A stretch of 64,000 nucleotides of DNA from Verrucomicrobiia bacterium (GCA_031290985.1 JARLJW010000064.1:1-64000); one strand, 5' to 3'; counted from the first letter of the stretch, positions 44,462 to 54,878 are shown. Notes: generated from the sequence alone by a model not told the origin. Made by a program: numbers and translations.

Positions 44462-45298
44462 ATGCCAAAGATTAATTCATCGCGCTCGAGCCGGTCTCAG
44501 TCCGGCTTTACCCTGATTGAACTGCTGGTGGTCATTGCCATCATTGCCATTTTGGCGGCGATGTTGTTGCCGGCGCTGGCCAGTGCCAAGGAGCGGGCCA
44601 ACCGCACCCAATGTGTCAACAACCTGCGGCAACTTGGGCTGGGCTACGCCATGTATGCCGGGGACAGCCAGGATAATTATCCCGTCACGCAGGCGGGTGC
44701 AAACGGAGTAAATGTCATCAAGGGGGGGTATTACACCCGCTGGATTGCTTATGGACCCGGCCTCGTTAATATCAAGGTGGACCCTAACAATACGACCATT
44801 AAATTTACTGACTTTGGTTCCCTGCTGCCTGCAAAATTCGCCGGGGCGGGAAAAGTTTTTTATTGCCCGAGTTTGAATGCAAAAAACTCCGTCTTGGGAT
44901 CTATGTATTACGAGCCAATCCTGACATTCAAGGATTCCGTGCCGCCCGATGGAAATGGGAATGTTCGCGGCAGCTACTTGTGCAATCCCCGGGTAGATGA
45001 CCCGACAGCCAGCAGTCCCAAGCGAAAATACCAAAAGTCCAGCGGTGTTAAAGGCCGGGTTCTGTTCGGCATGGATTTTATTGATTACACCCAGTTCGAT
45101 ACTGCGGGCAATGTTTTGGTAACGGGGGATGATTTTGCGCACAGCCGCAGCAAAGGCTGGAACGTGTTGTTCAGTGATGGCAGCGTATCTTTTGGTAAAA
45201 ATCTCGCCGCGGCCAAGGCGGCCTATGTGGCGGGTGGTTTCCCGAGCCAATATGATGTCAAGGGAATCAACCAACTCGCCGATGCGCTGGAGCAGTAA
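44462..45298 (+). CDS. pseudopilin with H-X9-DG signature 1
   Basis: 278 residues. Prepilin-type N-terminus ([30 protein letters not shown]) with the peptidase cleavage site before F and the Glu at +5, followed by the conserved [17 protein letters not shown]. The C-terminal [16 protein letters not shown] fits the H-X9-DG signature. These proteins are processed by a prepilin peptidase, retain the hydrophobic helix and are very numerous in Verrucomicrobiota/Planctomycetota; the actual function is unclear. No secretion or pilus machinery is next to it. Confidence 0.92.
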   Translation: MPKINSSRSSRSQSGFTLIELLVVIAIIAILAAMLLPALASAKERANRTQCVNNLRQLGLGYAMYAGDSQDNYPVTQAGANGVNVIKGGYYTRWIAYGPGLVNIKVDPNNTTIKFTDFGSLLPAKFAGAGKVFYCPSLNAKNSVLGSMYYEPILTFKDSVPPDGNGNVRGSYLCNPRVDDPTASSPKRKYQKSSGVKGRVLFGMDFIDYTQFDTAGNVLVTGDDFAHSRSKGWNVLFSDGSVSFGKNLAAAKAAYVAGGFPSQYDVKGINQLADALEQ

Positions 45299-45321
45299 GC
45301 TGCTCTTTTCAGATAAATAAA

Positions 45322-45351
45322 CCCGGCCTGCGCGAATGGGCCGGGGTTTTT
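45322..45351 (+). terminator. intrinsic terminator after pseudopilin 1
   Basis: CCCGGCC (45322-45328) pairs with GGCCGGG (45339-45345), loop 10 nt, followed by GTTTTT. Confidence 0.85.
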
Positions 45352-45374
45352 GCATTGCGCGTATGTCACTGCAC

Positions 45375-45392
45375 ATCGCCAGAATTGGCGAT
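45375..45392 (+). promoter_or_regulatory. palindromic operator site 5 (before the kelch-like protein)
   Basis: ATCGCCAGAATTGGCGAT, perfect arms and a fully palindromic centre AATT. A -10-like CATAAA (45415-45420) follows the extended right half-site after 20 nt. Gene start at 45563, leaving a long leader. Confidence 0.75.
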
Positions 45393-45562
45393 GGTCAATG
45401 ATTTGGCAAAGTCGCATAAAGGATTTCTTCACAGGTGAAAAGCCAGACAACAGGGCGGCTTGATGCGCAGGGGTTCAATGGCGCAAAAGGGGAGGGTGTT
45501 ATGGAATGCAAACGGTTTTCTCACCGATCAACTTAATGGAATGACATCAAAGGAAAAAATGC

Positions 45563-47452
45563 ATGAAAACATTCATCAATATCATTCGCTGGTTCCTGTT
45601 TATAACCATGGCAACCGCTGCATCATCGACGCTGACGGCGCAAACGTTCAACCCCTATTGGGAAGATCTTTCCAATGGTCCGTATGGCTGGTTTTTGGGG
45701 TGCGATGATAATAACATTTATTCTGCAGGGCCTGGTGATGGCATTACAACAGGCCTTGCCAAGTGGAATGCGTGTGGCGGTTCAGTGAGCATCGGCATAT
45801 TTTACGGTGACTTGTATAGCATAACTAAAAAAGGTCATTATCTGTATGCTGCCGGGCAATTTTCGAGCGTGCAGTGGGGCGTAGGACAGGAGATTGCGGC
45901 CACCAATATTGCGAGATGTGATTTAACCACGGGGGAATGGAGTGATTTGGGTTTTACAGGAGCGCTCCCTGATGGTGGCAACAGGGAAATCGACTCGGTT
46001 ACCGTTGATGCTCACAACAATGTTTATGTCGGAACGTTCTTCAGCGAGGTGACTCCGAGCGGCGTAGATCCAGATATGATAATGAAGTATGATGGGACAA
46101 GCTGGTCGGGCCTCGGAGGAGGGTTGCTGCGTTACCAGGGCCCGCTTGACCAGGAATGTACAATTCGCCAATTAGTAACGGATGGCACTAACATATTTGC
46201 ATATGGGGCGTTTATTGGTGGTTCCAATGGAACGACCTTTGTCCGTTCCCCTTTACTGATCAAATGGGATGGAGCCGAATGGTGTTCGATGGGTGGTTTG
46301 AGTGAAATTGGTTTGAACTATCAGCCAATCGACGGCTATTACGATATTTCTTCCACGGCTGCACTGGCTGTCCTGGGGACCAATTTATTTGTGGCCGGCA
46401 ATTTTATCAGTGTTTTCGATGTAGCGAACGGTTACGCGATTTCGAACAACGTCGGGCTTGCCAGATTCTCAACCCTGTCGGGAGCGCTTTTGCCCTGCGA
46501 TAGCTTAAGTTTGCAAAATAATGGAAATAATTATGGAATTGGCAAATGCTTGGTTGTGCATGATGGCACGGTTTATGTGGGCGGACGATTTGACGCAGTT
46601 AATTCAACCAATGCATATGGAATCGCCGAATGGGTTCCGGGCGGTCCGCATTGGTCATCAGTCGGAGGAGGGGTAACCTATCAAGGTAACCCGGCACAGG
46701 TTTCTGCATTGGCAGCAAACGGCAATGCAGTTTTCGCCGAAGGTCTAATCGATTCGGCAGGAACCGTGGCGCTCGGTTATCAGGACCCTGCCCGCTGGGT
46801 GACCGCGCCGGACCCTGATTGTACCCCGGTTTTGAGCAATGATAATTTGGCAGATGGAAGTTATTCATTTGATATCGCAGGGCCCCCGGGGACTGCTTGG
46901 ACGGTTTATCGGTCAGTTGATTCGAGCGAGAATCCGATAGGAACCGTATGGGAATCCATCGGCACTGCAATGTTGTTTGCCGGCACGGCGACGTTTACGG
47001 ATGATTCCTTTGGAGCAAATACCAAGTGCTACTACAAAGTCGCGCCCATCGGTGGCAATTCCGATACGGAGCCAAATTCAAACAAGATCGGGTTTAACTT
47101 TGTCACCATACCCGCTTATGGGAATGGCGAGTATCCGCTTTGGGTGACCAATTCATTTTCCTATCCGGATTCTTCGGTAGACGCGGTGATTCCGATAAGC
47201 GCTTTTTCGGGTGCAGATCCAAGTGAACTGATCAATTACGGTCTGATATTTGATATTGCAAATCCAATACCAGGAGTCACCGACTGGGATGTTTATAATC
47301 AGGGAGACGGCTGGTTTTTTTGTGAGGAATGGGCCACACATCTTCCGGACGAGTCTGCCGGGTCCTTGACATTTAATGCTGGCGACAGCCTGCTGTTTTG
47401 GAACGGGGTTGGTTCAGATTTAACCCTTGTTCTCCATGGTCTGGTTCCATGA
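45563..47452 (+). CDS. secreted kelch/propeller-like protein
   Basis: 629 residues. Signal peptide (MKTFINIIRWFLFITMATAASSTLTA). The central region (about 30-430) has repeats such as NIARCDLTTGEWSDLGFTGALPDGG, MIMKYDGTSWSGLGGGLL, LIKWDGAEWCSMGGL and YVGGRFDAVNSTNAYGIAEWVPGGPHWSSVGGGV, which resemble a beta-propeller with one W-x-x-[LMV]-G-G/GG turn per blade. The C-terminal region is a fibronectin-like segment (SYSFDIAGPPGTAWTVYRSVD, then TKCYYKVAPIGGNSD). Markedly more AT-rich than its neighbours, so probably acquired, though it carries the same operator and terminator arrangement. No name assigned. Confidence 0.8.
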   Translation: MKTFINIIRWFLFITMATAASSTLTAQTFNPYWEDLSNGPYGWFLGCDDNNIYSAGPGDGITTGLAKWNACGGSVSIGIFYGDLYSITKKGHYLYAAGQFSSVQWGVGQEIAATNIARCDLTTGEWSDLGFTGALPDGGNREIDSVTVDAHNNVYVGTFFSEVTPSGVDPDMIMKYDGTSWSGLGGGLLRYQGPLDQECTIRQLVTDGTNIFAYGAFIGGSNGTTFVRSPLLIKWDGAEWCSMGGLSEIGLNYQPIDGYYDISSTAALAVLGTNLFVAGNFISVFDVANGYAISNNVGLARFSTLSGALLPCDSLSLQNNGNNYGIGKCLVVHDGTVYVGGRFDAVNSTNAYGIAEWVPGGPHWSSVGGGVTYQGNPAQVSALAANGNAVFAEGLIDSAGTVALGYQDPARWVTAPDPDCTPVLSNDNLADGSYSFDIAGPPGTAWTVYRSVDSSENPIGTVWESIGTAMLFAGTATFTDDSFGANTKCYYKVAPIGGNSDTEPNSNKIGFNFVTIPAYGNGEYPLWVTNSFSYPDSSVDAVIPISAFSGADPSELINYGLIFDIANPIPGVTDWDVYNQGDGWFFCEEWATHLPDESAGSLTFNAGDSLLFWNGVGSDLTLVLHGLVP

Positions 47453-47480
47453 TCGGGTTGTCAATTGACCTGCCCACGTC

Positions 47481-47514
47481 AAACCCTGGTCCACGCAAGT
47501 GGTCCGGGGTTTTT
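47481..47514 (+). terminator. intrinsic terminator after the kelch-like gene
   Basis: AACCC-TGG-T-CCAC pairs with GTGG-T-CC-GGGGTT (47482-47512; minor mismatches) around a GCAA loop, followed by TTTTT. Confidence 0.8.
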
Positions 47515-47546
47515 AGTGTCGGGCTGCAGCTCATTAGTGGCCATGG

Positions 47547-47564
47547 GTAGCCAGAATTGGCGAT
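47547..47564 (+). promoter_or_regulatory. palindromic operator site 6 (before pseudopilin 2)
   Basis: GTAGCCAGAATTGGCGAT, right arm exact and left arm with two outer deviations. A -10-like TATATG (47585-47590) follows the extended right half-site after 18 nt; its overlap with the ATG at 47588 argues that translation starts further on, at 47609. Confidence 0.68.
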
Positions 47565-47608
47565 GGTGAAGGAACCGGCGGCGTTATATGTTCAGGGAAG
47601 AAACACCC

Positions 47609-48511
<903 letters not shown>

Positions 48512-48525
48512 AATCATTGCCAAGC

Positions 48526-48557
48526 AACCCGGCCTGCATGCGCAGGCCGGGTTTTTG
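48526..48557 (+). terminator. intrinsic terminator after pseudopilin 2
   Basis: Perfect 12-bp stem AACCCGGCCTGC (48526-48537) with GCAGGCCGGGTT (48542-48553), 4-nt loop, and TTTGATTTTG following. Confidence 0.92.
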
Positions 48558-48953
48558 ATTTTGTAATTTAAACCATCCTGCGTTGCCGCCAAACGGTCTG
48601 GGCTGCGTCGGTGATGGTGATGCCAATGAAGGGGAGGGGCCCAGTTTGGTGTGATCGCCCAGGCTGTGGCTGCCGGGGGCGAGATTGCGCGCCACGCGAC
48701 GCTGTCACCCGACCCCGGGTTTCCCGCCCGGCGGGGAATATGCTGCACGCATGGTACGGCGAGGAAAGCAAGCAGAAAGTTTGCGTTCAATCGGGGCCGA
48801 TTGGACGTAAACTTATTACTGGTTTTCAAATTGGAGGGGAGTTAAATGGGTAGCGGTAGAAAGGGGCTGGTCCGTGCCGGATAGGGCGTTCTTTGACACT
48901 GCTGGCGCAGGGCCACCATGGGGGCGGTGGGGCGCTGGCTCAAATTGGAGATC

Positions 48954-49026
48954 CGGCGGCAGGATGCCGCCCGAACCCGCAGCCAAGATGGCTGCGCTAC
49001 GACGGGGGCGTCGGCACGGAGGATCA
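48954..49026. repeat. GGCGGCAGGATGCC cassette, copy 1
   Basis: Shares with 49441-49515 the blocks GGCGGCAGGATGCCGCC, GAACCCGCAG, GCTACGACGGGGGCG and CGGAGGATCAAGG, separated by diverged spacers. Confidence 0.75.
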
Positions 49027-49060
49027 AGGTGAATCAAGGTGAATCAAGGTAGATCAAGGT
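49021..49060. repeat. four tandem ATCAAGGT decads
   Basis: Units GGATCAAGGT, GAATCAAGGT, GAATCAAGGT, AGATCAAGGT. A second group of three units lies at 49319-49348. Confidence 0.85.
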
Positions 49061-49440
49061 GAAAACAGGGTCGTGGGTTGGTGGTGGGAAAGCGGCGCTG
49101 AAGCGACCGCAATCCAAACGCTGCGCGACCGTCGGAGCGGCGGGTTATGCGATTGGGTACGGGTGGGTGTTTGTTCCAAGTGACTGATGTTAAGGCGGAA
49201 ATGGTTGCGGCGCGGCGATTTCCACCAGCGACGGGTCAAAGCCAGTCAAACTGGGTCAAACCGGTTTTTTGGCGAGGCGAGGATGGATGGATGGGTGCGG
49301 CAAAGCGGGCTGGAGGTAAATCAAGGTGCATCAAGGTAGATCAAGGTAGCTGGGTTAAGTATGGGACGAATGGGACTGATGGGACGAATGTTTTGCGAGA
49401 AGGCGGGTGTCGCTTGGAGCTGGTCTGAAAAATGAACATC

Positions 49441-49515
49441 TGGCGGCAGGATGCCGCCTGAACCCGCAGGCAGGATGCGGGTGCTACGACGGGGGCGCAG
49501 GCGCGGAGGATCAAG
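49441..49515. repeat. GGCGGCAGGATGCC cassette, copy 2
   Basis: Second copy of the cassette described at 48954-49026, about 490 nt downstream in the same orientation. Confidence 0.75.
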
Positions 49516-50208
49516 GGTCCGTGCCGGACGGGCCATTTTGTCACAGCGCGACCAGTGCCACCAGCAATGGGTCAAACCGGGGTGGGATCAATCAGTGAAT
49601 CAGTGAGTTTTTGGCAAAGGCTGCGAGCACGAAGCGGATTGATGGGCAGTGAGAACGAAGCCAAAACGAAGCCAATTTTCGGGGCTGCAGGAGGGGCTTT
49701 GGCGGATGGGTGAAATATGGTAACTTGCTTGTAGTTAATGTGTTATAATATTTTTTGGCGCAACGTGTGGGCTGGGCGCGGGCAGGGAAAAATTACAGAA
49801 CGAAGCCAATTTAAAAGTGGCGGGTGACGGGTGGCGGGTGACGCGTGGTGGCCGTTCGCGAGAGGCATTCGTGTTGGCCCATTCTGGCTAGGATTGGCCC
49901 CGGCAGGGCGCTTCATTTCTGTGCGCCGTCGCGGCGGGCAGGACTGCTGCTTTGAGACAATTTGTCAGCAAAACAAAGGCGGGTTGAAAAACGGCCCGGT
50001 TTGGTGTTCGGGCAAGAGTGATTTTGAGCCCCACCTGTCCCCGTCCATAGCCGCTGTCGCTGCTCCCCCATTTCATGGCGGAGAGGGGGCCAGAGGTGTC
50101 AGGTTTAAGAAAGGTTGCTGCAGAGCAGCAGGAAAGCCTGCCCGGCTTGGCACCGGGCCAATATTAAATTGAACTGCGATAATCTTCCGGGCGACCGGCG
50201 GGCTGATT

Positions 50209-51714
50209 TCAAGCCGCGCTGTCTTTGGCTTCGAGCTTTTGCCAGACGAGGCCGTAGAGGGCGATGAAGACAAAGCACACGAGCGGGACGACGAAGCCGG
50301 TACGCATCGAATGCGTGTCGGCGAGGTGGCCCATGAACGGGGCCGCGATTGCGCCACCGACGATGGACATGACGATGAGGGAGGCGCCCAGTTTGGTGTG
50401 ATCGCCCAGGCCGCGGATGCTGAGCGCAAAGATGGTCGGGAACATGACGGACATGAAGAAGAAGGTGCCAAACATGGCATAGAGGCCGAGCTTGCCACCG
50501 CCCATGCATACCGCCGTGAGCGCGACGTTGATGATGGCGTAGGTGGCCAGCACGAGGTTCGGCTTGAACTGGCTGATGACCGCGCTGCCGCAGGCGCGGC
50601 CGGTCGCGAACAAAACGAAACCGATGGCACCCAGCATATTGGCGGCTTTGGCCGGCGTTACAGCGGGGTCGTTCTCGATGATGTAATTGACGCAGAAGCT
50701 GAAAATGCCGGTCTGGGCGGCGACGTAAAGGAATTGCGTGACCACGCCGAGGGTAAAATGTTTGCGCCGGAACATGTCCCAATTTTTTGAAACCACGATG
50801 AACGAGGCGAGGTAGGCGGCCACGATCAAGCCGTATTTGGTGGGGTCCAGCAAATTGGCCGGCAGATCGACCAGCACCCAAACGAGCCCCAAAATCGGGG
50901 CGATAAAGAAATACAACAGGCCCCAGACCAGCAACAAGGCGATGCCAATGCCAGCATACTGGCCGCCGGAAGGTTTCAGGGCGGTTTTTTGACTGGCGAC
51001 TTTCTGGCTTTCATCCTCGGCGTGTAAATCGGGCACGGGTCCGAAAATAAAAACGACCAGCAGCACCGCGGCCAAAATGCCGATCCCCAAGTAGGGGGTG
51101 GACAGGCCGGCGTTGGCATTGGTGGCCGAAGCGGCGGCGCCGGCGGCGCTTGAGCCACCGCCATGTTCTCCGAAAACGAAGTAGCCACCCACGATGGGGC
51201 CCAAAATCCAGCCCAGGCCGTTGAAGGTTTGAGCGATGTTGATGCGCGTCGCACCGTGTTCGGGTGCGCCCAGCACGGTGGTGTATGGATTGGCGATGGT
51301 TTCCAGGCAGGTCATGCCGGCGGCGATGACGAACAAGCCCAGCAGAAACGCTGAGTAGGTGCCGAGGCTGGTGGCATGAATGAACCAAAATGAGCCGGCG
51401 GCAATCAAGGACAACCCGACGAGGATGCCGCCCTTGTAACCGAGCTTGCGGGCGATCAAGCCGGCGGGGATGGCCATGAGGAAGTAGGCCAGGTAGTTGG
51501 CCGATTGCACGAGGCCGGACTGTTGCTTGTTGATATGCAACGAGTCCTGGAAATGTTTGTTCAGGATGTCAATCATCCCGTTGCAGAAGCCCCAAAGCAG
51601 GAAGAGCGAGGTGACGAGGGCAAAGGTGACGAACAGGTTTCGGCCATCCGGCAGTCGGAACAAGCCGCCGCCTTGGGAGCCGGAGGAACGGGAGGTGGGA
51701 ACAGGTGCAATCAT
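50209..51714 (-). CDS. FHS-family sugar:H+ symporter (FucP-like MFS)
   Basis: 501 residues from the ATG at 51712-51714 (an upstream in-frame Met would add an 18-residue polar extension). Twelve transmembrane helices. The FHS pattern appears in LFLLWGFCNGMIDILNKHFQDSL, SANYLAYFLMAIPAGLIARKLGYKGGI and ANPYTTVLGAPEHGATRINIAQTFNGLGWILGP, as in the fucose permease. A long central cytoplasmic loop carries the Lys/Glu-rich ESQKVASQK segment. Next to pectin-degrading genes, it is likely to import a monosaccharide such as rhamnose, fucose or galactose. It is divergent from GH106 with a shared operator between them. Confidence 0.88.
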   Translation of the reverse strand: MIAPVPTSRSSGSQGGGLFRLPDGRNLFVTFALVTSLFLLWGFCNGMIDILNKHFQDSLHINKQQSGLVQSANYLAYFLMAIPAGLIARKLGYKGGILVGLSLIAAGSFWFIHATSLGTYSAFLLGLFVIAAGMTCLETIANPYTTVLGAPEHGATRINIAQTFNGLGWILGPIVGGYFVFGEHGGGSSAAGAAASATNANAGLSTPYLGIGILAAVLLVVFIFGPVPDLHAEDESQKVASQKTALKPSGGQYAGIGIALLLVWGLLYFFIAPILGLVWVLVDLPANLLDPTKYGLIVAAYLASFIVVSKNWDMFRRKHFTLGVVTQFLYVAAQTGIFSFCVNYIIENDPAVTPAKAANMLGAIGFVLFATGRACGSAVISQFKPNLVLATYAIINVALTAVCMGGGKLGLYAMFGTFFFMSVMFPTIFALSIRGLGDHTKLGASLIVMSIVGGAIAAPFMGHLADTHSMRTGFVVPLVCFVFIALYGLVWQKLEAKDSAA

Positions 51715-51838
51715 GTTTTGGTGGAGTTGTTCCCTGAAGTCTTGGGAAAAGGCGGCGCAGGTCAAGTTTCAACTGTTAACGGAGGGTTAAACAAACGTTC
51801 TATTTCTGTACCGGCTTTGGGGTGGCTTGCCGGGTGGC

Positions 51839-51856
51839 ATCGCCAGAAATTGCGAT
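51839..51856 (+). promoter_or_regulatory. palindromic operator site 7 (symporter/GH106 divergent region)
   Basis: ATCGCCAGAAATTGCGAT, left arm exact, right arm with one deviation (TTGCGAT). It lies 46 nt before the GH106 start at 51903 and 124 nt before the divergently oriented symporter start. No clear -10 at the spacing seen in the other sites. Confidence 0.6.
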
Positions 51857-51902
51857 AGTCTTCGCTTGCGCCAAAAACGGGGTTACATGGCATAATCAGG
51901 GT

Positions 51903-54722
51903 ATGAATTTCCCCGCCCAAAGGATTCTGGCCGTGCTCATTGGCATGGCCATTATCACCGGCGCAAACCTCCCGATCCGGGCGGCGGATGATCCTTTGGC
52001 CTGGCCGCCCATCGCGGCGCAGCAAAAGCCGTGGGCGTTCAACTGGTGGATGGGCAGCGCGGTGGACAAGACCAACCTCACGCATGAACTGGAGCGCTAC
52101 GCCGCCGCCGGGCTGGGCGGCATCCACATCATCCCCATTTACGGGGCCAAGGGATTTGAGGACAAGTATATCACTTATCTCTCGCCGCAGTGGATGGAGA
52201 TGATGGGCTGGGCGGTCAGCGAGGCGCGTCGGCTGGGCATGGATGTGGACATGACCACGGGAACCGGCTGGTGCTTCGGCGGGCCGCAGGTGACGGATGA
52301 TGAGGCGAACGCCAACGTGGTCGTGAAAACGTACGACGTGAAGGCCGGCGAAAAGCTGGAGCAAAAATATAGTCGCGAGGTCACGCAGGCGCTGGTGGCC
52401 TATGCGCCGGATGGAAAGGCGGTGGAACTGACGGATAAAATTTCCGCAGAAGGTGCCGTGGATTGGACGGCCCCGGCGGGCGGCACGTGGACCGTTTATG
52501 CGATCTCGCAAAAGCCTTCCGGCCAGAAGGTGAAACGGCCCGCGCCCGGCGGCGAGGGCTGGATGCTCAACCTGTTTTATCCGCACGCGATGGATGATTT
52601 TCTCAAACCGTACACGGCGGCATTTGCCAATTATCACGGGCCGAAGCCGCGCGCGCAGTTCCATGACTCCTACGAGTATCGTTCGGACTGGTCGCCGGTT
52701 TTTTTTGCGGAGTTCGAGCAGCGGCGCGGCTACCGGTTGCAGACGGAACTGCCCGCGCTGTTCAGCAAAACCCCGGATGAACACGCCGCGCGCGTGCTGT
52801 GTGACTACCGCCAGACCGTTTCCGAGATCATGGCGGAGGAGACGTTGCCGGCGTGGACGAAGTGGGCGCATGCGGAAGGCTTCATCACGCGCGACCAGGC
52901 GCACGGCTCGCCCGGCAACTGGCTGGACCTCTACGCCGCCGCCGACATCCCGGAGACGGAGATGTTTCACAGCGACCGCAGCAAGCTGATCTCCAAGTTC
53001 GCGTCGTCCGCCGCGCATGTCATGGGCAAGCCGCTGGTGAGTTCCGAGACGGGCACGTGGCTGGAGGAGCATTTCACCGAGAAGCTTTCGGATGTGAAAT
53101 ATCTGTTCGACGACATGTTTCTCTCCGGCATCAACCACATGTTTTACCACGGCTGCTGCTACTCGCCGGACGAGGCGGGCTGGCCGGGCTGGCATTTCTA
53201 CGCCTCCACGGAGATGAACCCGCGCAACTCGATCTGGCACGATGCCGATGCGGTGAACGCGTACGCGGCGAGGTGCCAGTCGATCCTGCAATCCGGCCAA
53301 CCGGACAATGACATCCTGTTGTACTGGCCCATCGAGGATTTCTGGATGCAGCCGGGGGACAAGCTGCTGCCGCAACTCACGGTGCATGCGCGGGATTGGT
53401 TTGAGGGGCAGCCGATTGGTGAAGTCGCCCAGAAACTCTATAATGCCGGACTCCAATTCGACTACGTATCCGACTCGCAATTGGAGCGGGCCAAAGCTAT
53501 TCACGGGGCGATTGAAATGCCGGGTGGAAATTATCGCGTCGTAGTTGTGCCCAAGTGCAAATATATTCCCCTGACCACCATGCAACGGCTGTATGAATTG
53601 GGGAAATCAGGTGCAACGGTCATCTTTCTAGGTGGATTGCCCAAAGACATCTCCGGGGCCAAAGACATTGAAAGACAGCGTCAAGAACTACAAAAATTAC
53701 AGGCTGCGGTTGAATATAATGATGATCATGTGCCAGCGGGAGAACATATCGGACTGTTTGAACCCTTGGGAACGCATACAGGTCGTTGGTTCATTTTTGA
53801 CGACGAGCAGTCCATTGTCTCCAGCTTGATAAGCATTGCTCCAGCCGGGAAAAGGATCGATATCGATGTTACGACCAATATGGCTCCGATTGAGCGAAGC
53901 GGGCTTTATTGCATTCGACGAGCCGTGCCAGATGGCCGCTATTACTTCATTGCCAACCGGGGAGAGACGAATTTTGATGGTTGGATCGAGCTGGCCAGTT
54001 TCTATGTCAATTACTCACCCGAGAATCCTGCATCGGTCATTATTCTCGATCCTATGACCGGTAAATCCGGTGTGGTTGCACGGAATGAAGATGGGAAGAT
54101 TCATCTGCAACTTGCCGCCGGCGAGTCCGTGATTCTCCGCGCTTTTGCCGACAAAAAAGTCGAAGGTCCGGCTTGGAATTACTGGCAGACGAACGGCCAA
54201 CCGGTGGAGATCGGCGGGCATTGGAATGTGAAATTCACCGAGGGCGGGCCGACGCTGCCGGCGGATTTTCAAACGGCCAAACTCGCTTCGTGGACGACGT
54301 TCCCGGATACGAATGCGCAGGCGTTTGCGGGGACGGCGAAATACGAGGCCACGTTTGATGCCCAAAATATCCCGGGCCGCGTAAACGCGGAACTCCAAAC
54401 CTGTGCCATCGACCTTGGCGATGTGCGGCAGAGTGCGCACGTTTGGGTGAACGGGAAGGATTACGGCAAGCTCATCATGCCGCCATTCCGCGTGATGGTG
54501 GATCATCTCAAGCCGGCGGGCAACCAATTGGAAGTGGAAGTCACCAGCGTGGCGGCCAACCGCATCCGTGATCTCGACCGGCGCGGGGTGAAGTGGAAGG
54601 TCTTCCGCGACATCAACATCGTGGACATCAATTACAAGCCGTTCGACGCGTCCAACTGGCCGCTGACGGATTGTGGTCTGCTTGGGCCGGTGACTGTGAC
54701 ATTGGTGAGCAATCAGAAGTGA
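51903..54722 (+). CDS. secreted GH106-like alpha-L-rhamnosidase
   Basis: 939 residues from ATG 51903, chosen because a signal peptide starts there (ILAVLIGMAIITGANLPIRA). The N-terminal core WAFNWWMGSAVDKTNLTHELERYAAAGLGGIHIIPIYG, with the following GMDVDMTTGTGWCFGG, is the pattern of GH106 alpha-L-rhamnosidases. The C-terminal jelly-roll (CAIDLGDVRQSAHVWVNGKDYGKLIMPPF) is the beta-sandwich of this family. The enzyme probably removes terminal rhamnose from rhamnogalacturonan-derived oligosaccharides. Between about 53430 and 54080 the base composition and codon use shift to AT-richer than the rest of the gene. Confidence 0.82.
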   Translation: MNFPAQRILAVLIGMAIITGANLPIRAADDPLAWPPIAAQQKPWAFNWWMGSAVDKTNLTHELERYAAAGLGGIHIIPIYGAKGFEDKYITYLSPQWMEMMGWAVSEARRLGMDVDMTTGTGWCFGGPQVTDDEANANVVVKTYDVKAGEKLEQKYSREVTQALVAYAPDGKAVELTDKISAEGAVDWTAPAGGTWTVYAISQKPSGQKVKRPAPGGEGWMLNLFYPHAMDDFLKPYTAAFANYHGPKPRAQFHDSYEYRSDWSPVFFAEFEQRRGYRLQTELPALFSKTPDEHAARVLCDYRQTVSEIMAEETLPAWTKWAHAEGFITRDQAHGSPGNWLDLYAAADIPETEMFHSDRSKLISKFASSAAHVMGKPLVSSETGTWLEEHFTEKLSDVKYLFDDMFLSGINHMFYHGCCYSPDEAGWPGWHFYASTEMNPRNSIWHDADAVNAYAARCQSILQSGQPDNDILLYWPIEDFWMQPGDKLLPQLTVHARDWFEGQPIGEVAQKLYNAGLQFDYVSDSQLERAKAIHGAIEMPGGNYRVVVVPKCKYIPLTTMQRLYELGKSGATVIFLGGLPKDISGAKDIERQRQELQKLQAAVEYNDDHVPAGEHIGLFEPLGTHTGRWFIFDDEQSIVSSLISIAPAGKRIDIDVTTNMAPIERSGLYCIRRAVPDGRYYFIANRGETNFDGWIELASFYVNYSPENPASVIILDPMTGKSGVVARNEDGKIHLQLAAGESVILRAFADKKVEGPAWNYWQTNGQPVEIGGHWNVKFTEGGPTLPADFQTAKLASWTTFPDTNAQAFAGTAKYEATFDAQNIPGRVNAELQTCAIDLGDVRQSAHVWVNGKDYGKLIMPPFRVMVDHLKPAGNQLEVEVTSVAANRIRDLDRRGVKWKVFRDINIVDINYKPFDASNWPLTDCGLLGPVTVTLVSNQK

Positions 54723-54787
54723 ATTATTTTTATGCCATTTCTTATCAACATTGACACACGTAGGACGCGTCACTCCGTGCGCGCCAT

Positions 54788-54878
54788 CGCGGTGAACCAG
54801 AGTGCGCTGGTTGGCAAACGCGGCGGGCAGAGGACTGCCCGCCCTACCTGGCTGATGTGCCAATATTAAGTTTAACTG
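54788..54878. repeat. 90-nt dispersed repeat, copy 2 (upstream of GH28)
   Basis: Nearly identical to 14089-14178, containing the GGGCAGAGGACTGCCC hairpin and ending in GCCAATATTAAGTTTAAC. It ends about 10 nt before the GH28 start. Confidence 0.85.

Larger units (their letters stand above)
48558..50208. other. 1.65-kb gene-free stretch built of repeats
   Basis: No protein-coding gene with family likeness or normal codon pattern. It contains two copies of a GGCGGCAGGATGCCGCC-type cassette (48954-49026 and 49441-49515), ATCAAGGT decads (49021-49060 and 49319-49348), a GTCAAA decad group (49233-49262), GGGACGAAT nonads (about 49363-49390), a GGCGGGTGAC repeat (about 49817-49845), two copies of GAACGAAGCC (49657 and 49799) and, at the end, a partial copy of the 14.1/54.8-kb repeat. 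The region separates the surface genes from the pectin locus. Confidence 0.75.

Noticed and set aside
49021-49060. Possible CRISPR-like array in the ATCAAGGT decads
   Set aside because: Units are 10 nt with no spacers and no cas genes in the window.
48601-50172. Short plus-strand frames in the repeat stretch (for example 48611-48853, 49147-49428, 49831-50172)
   Set aside because: They run through repeats, have no homologous look and abnormal composition.
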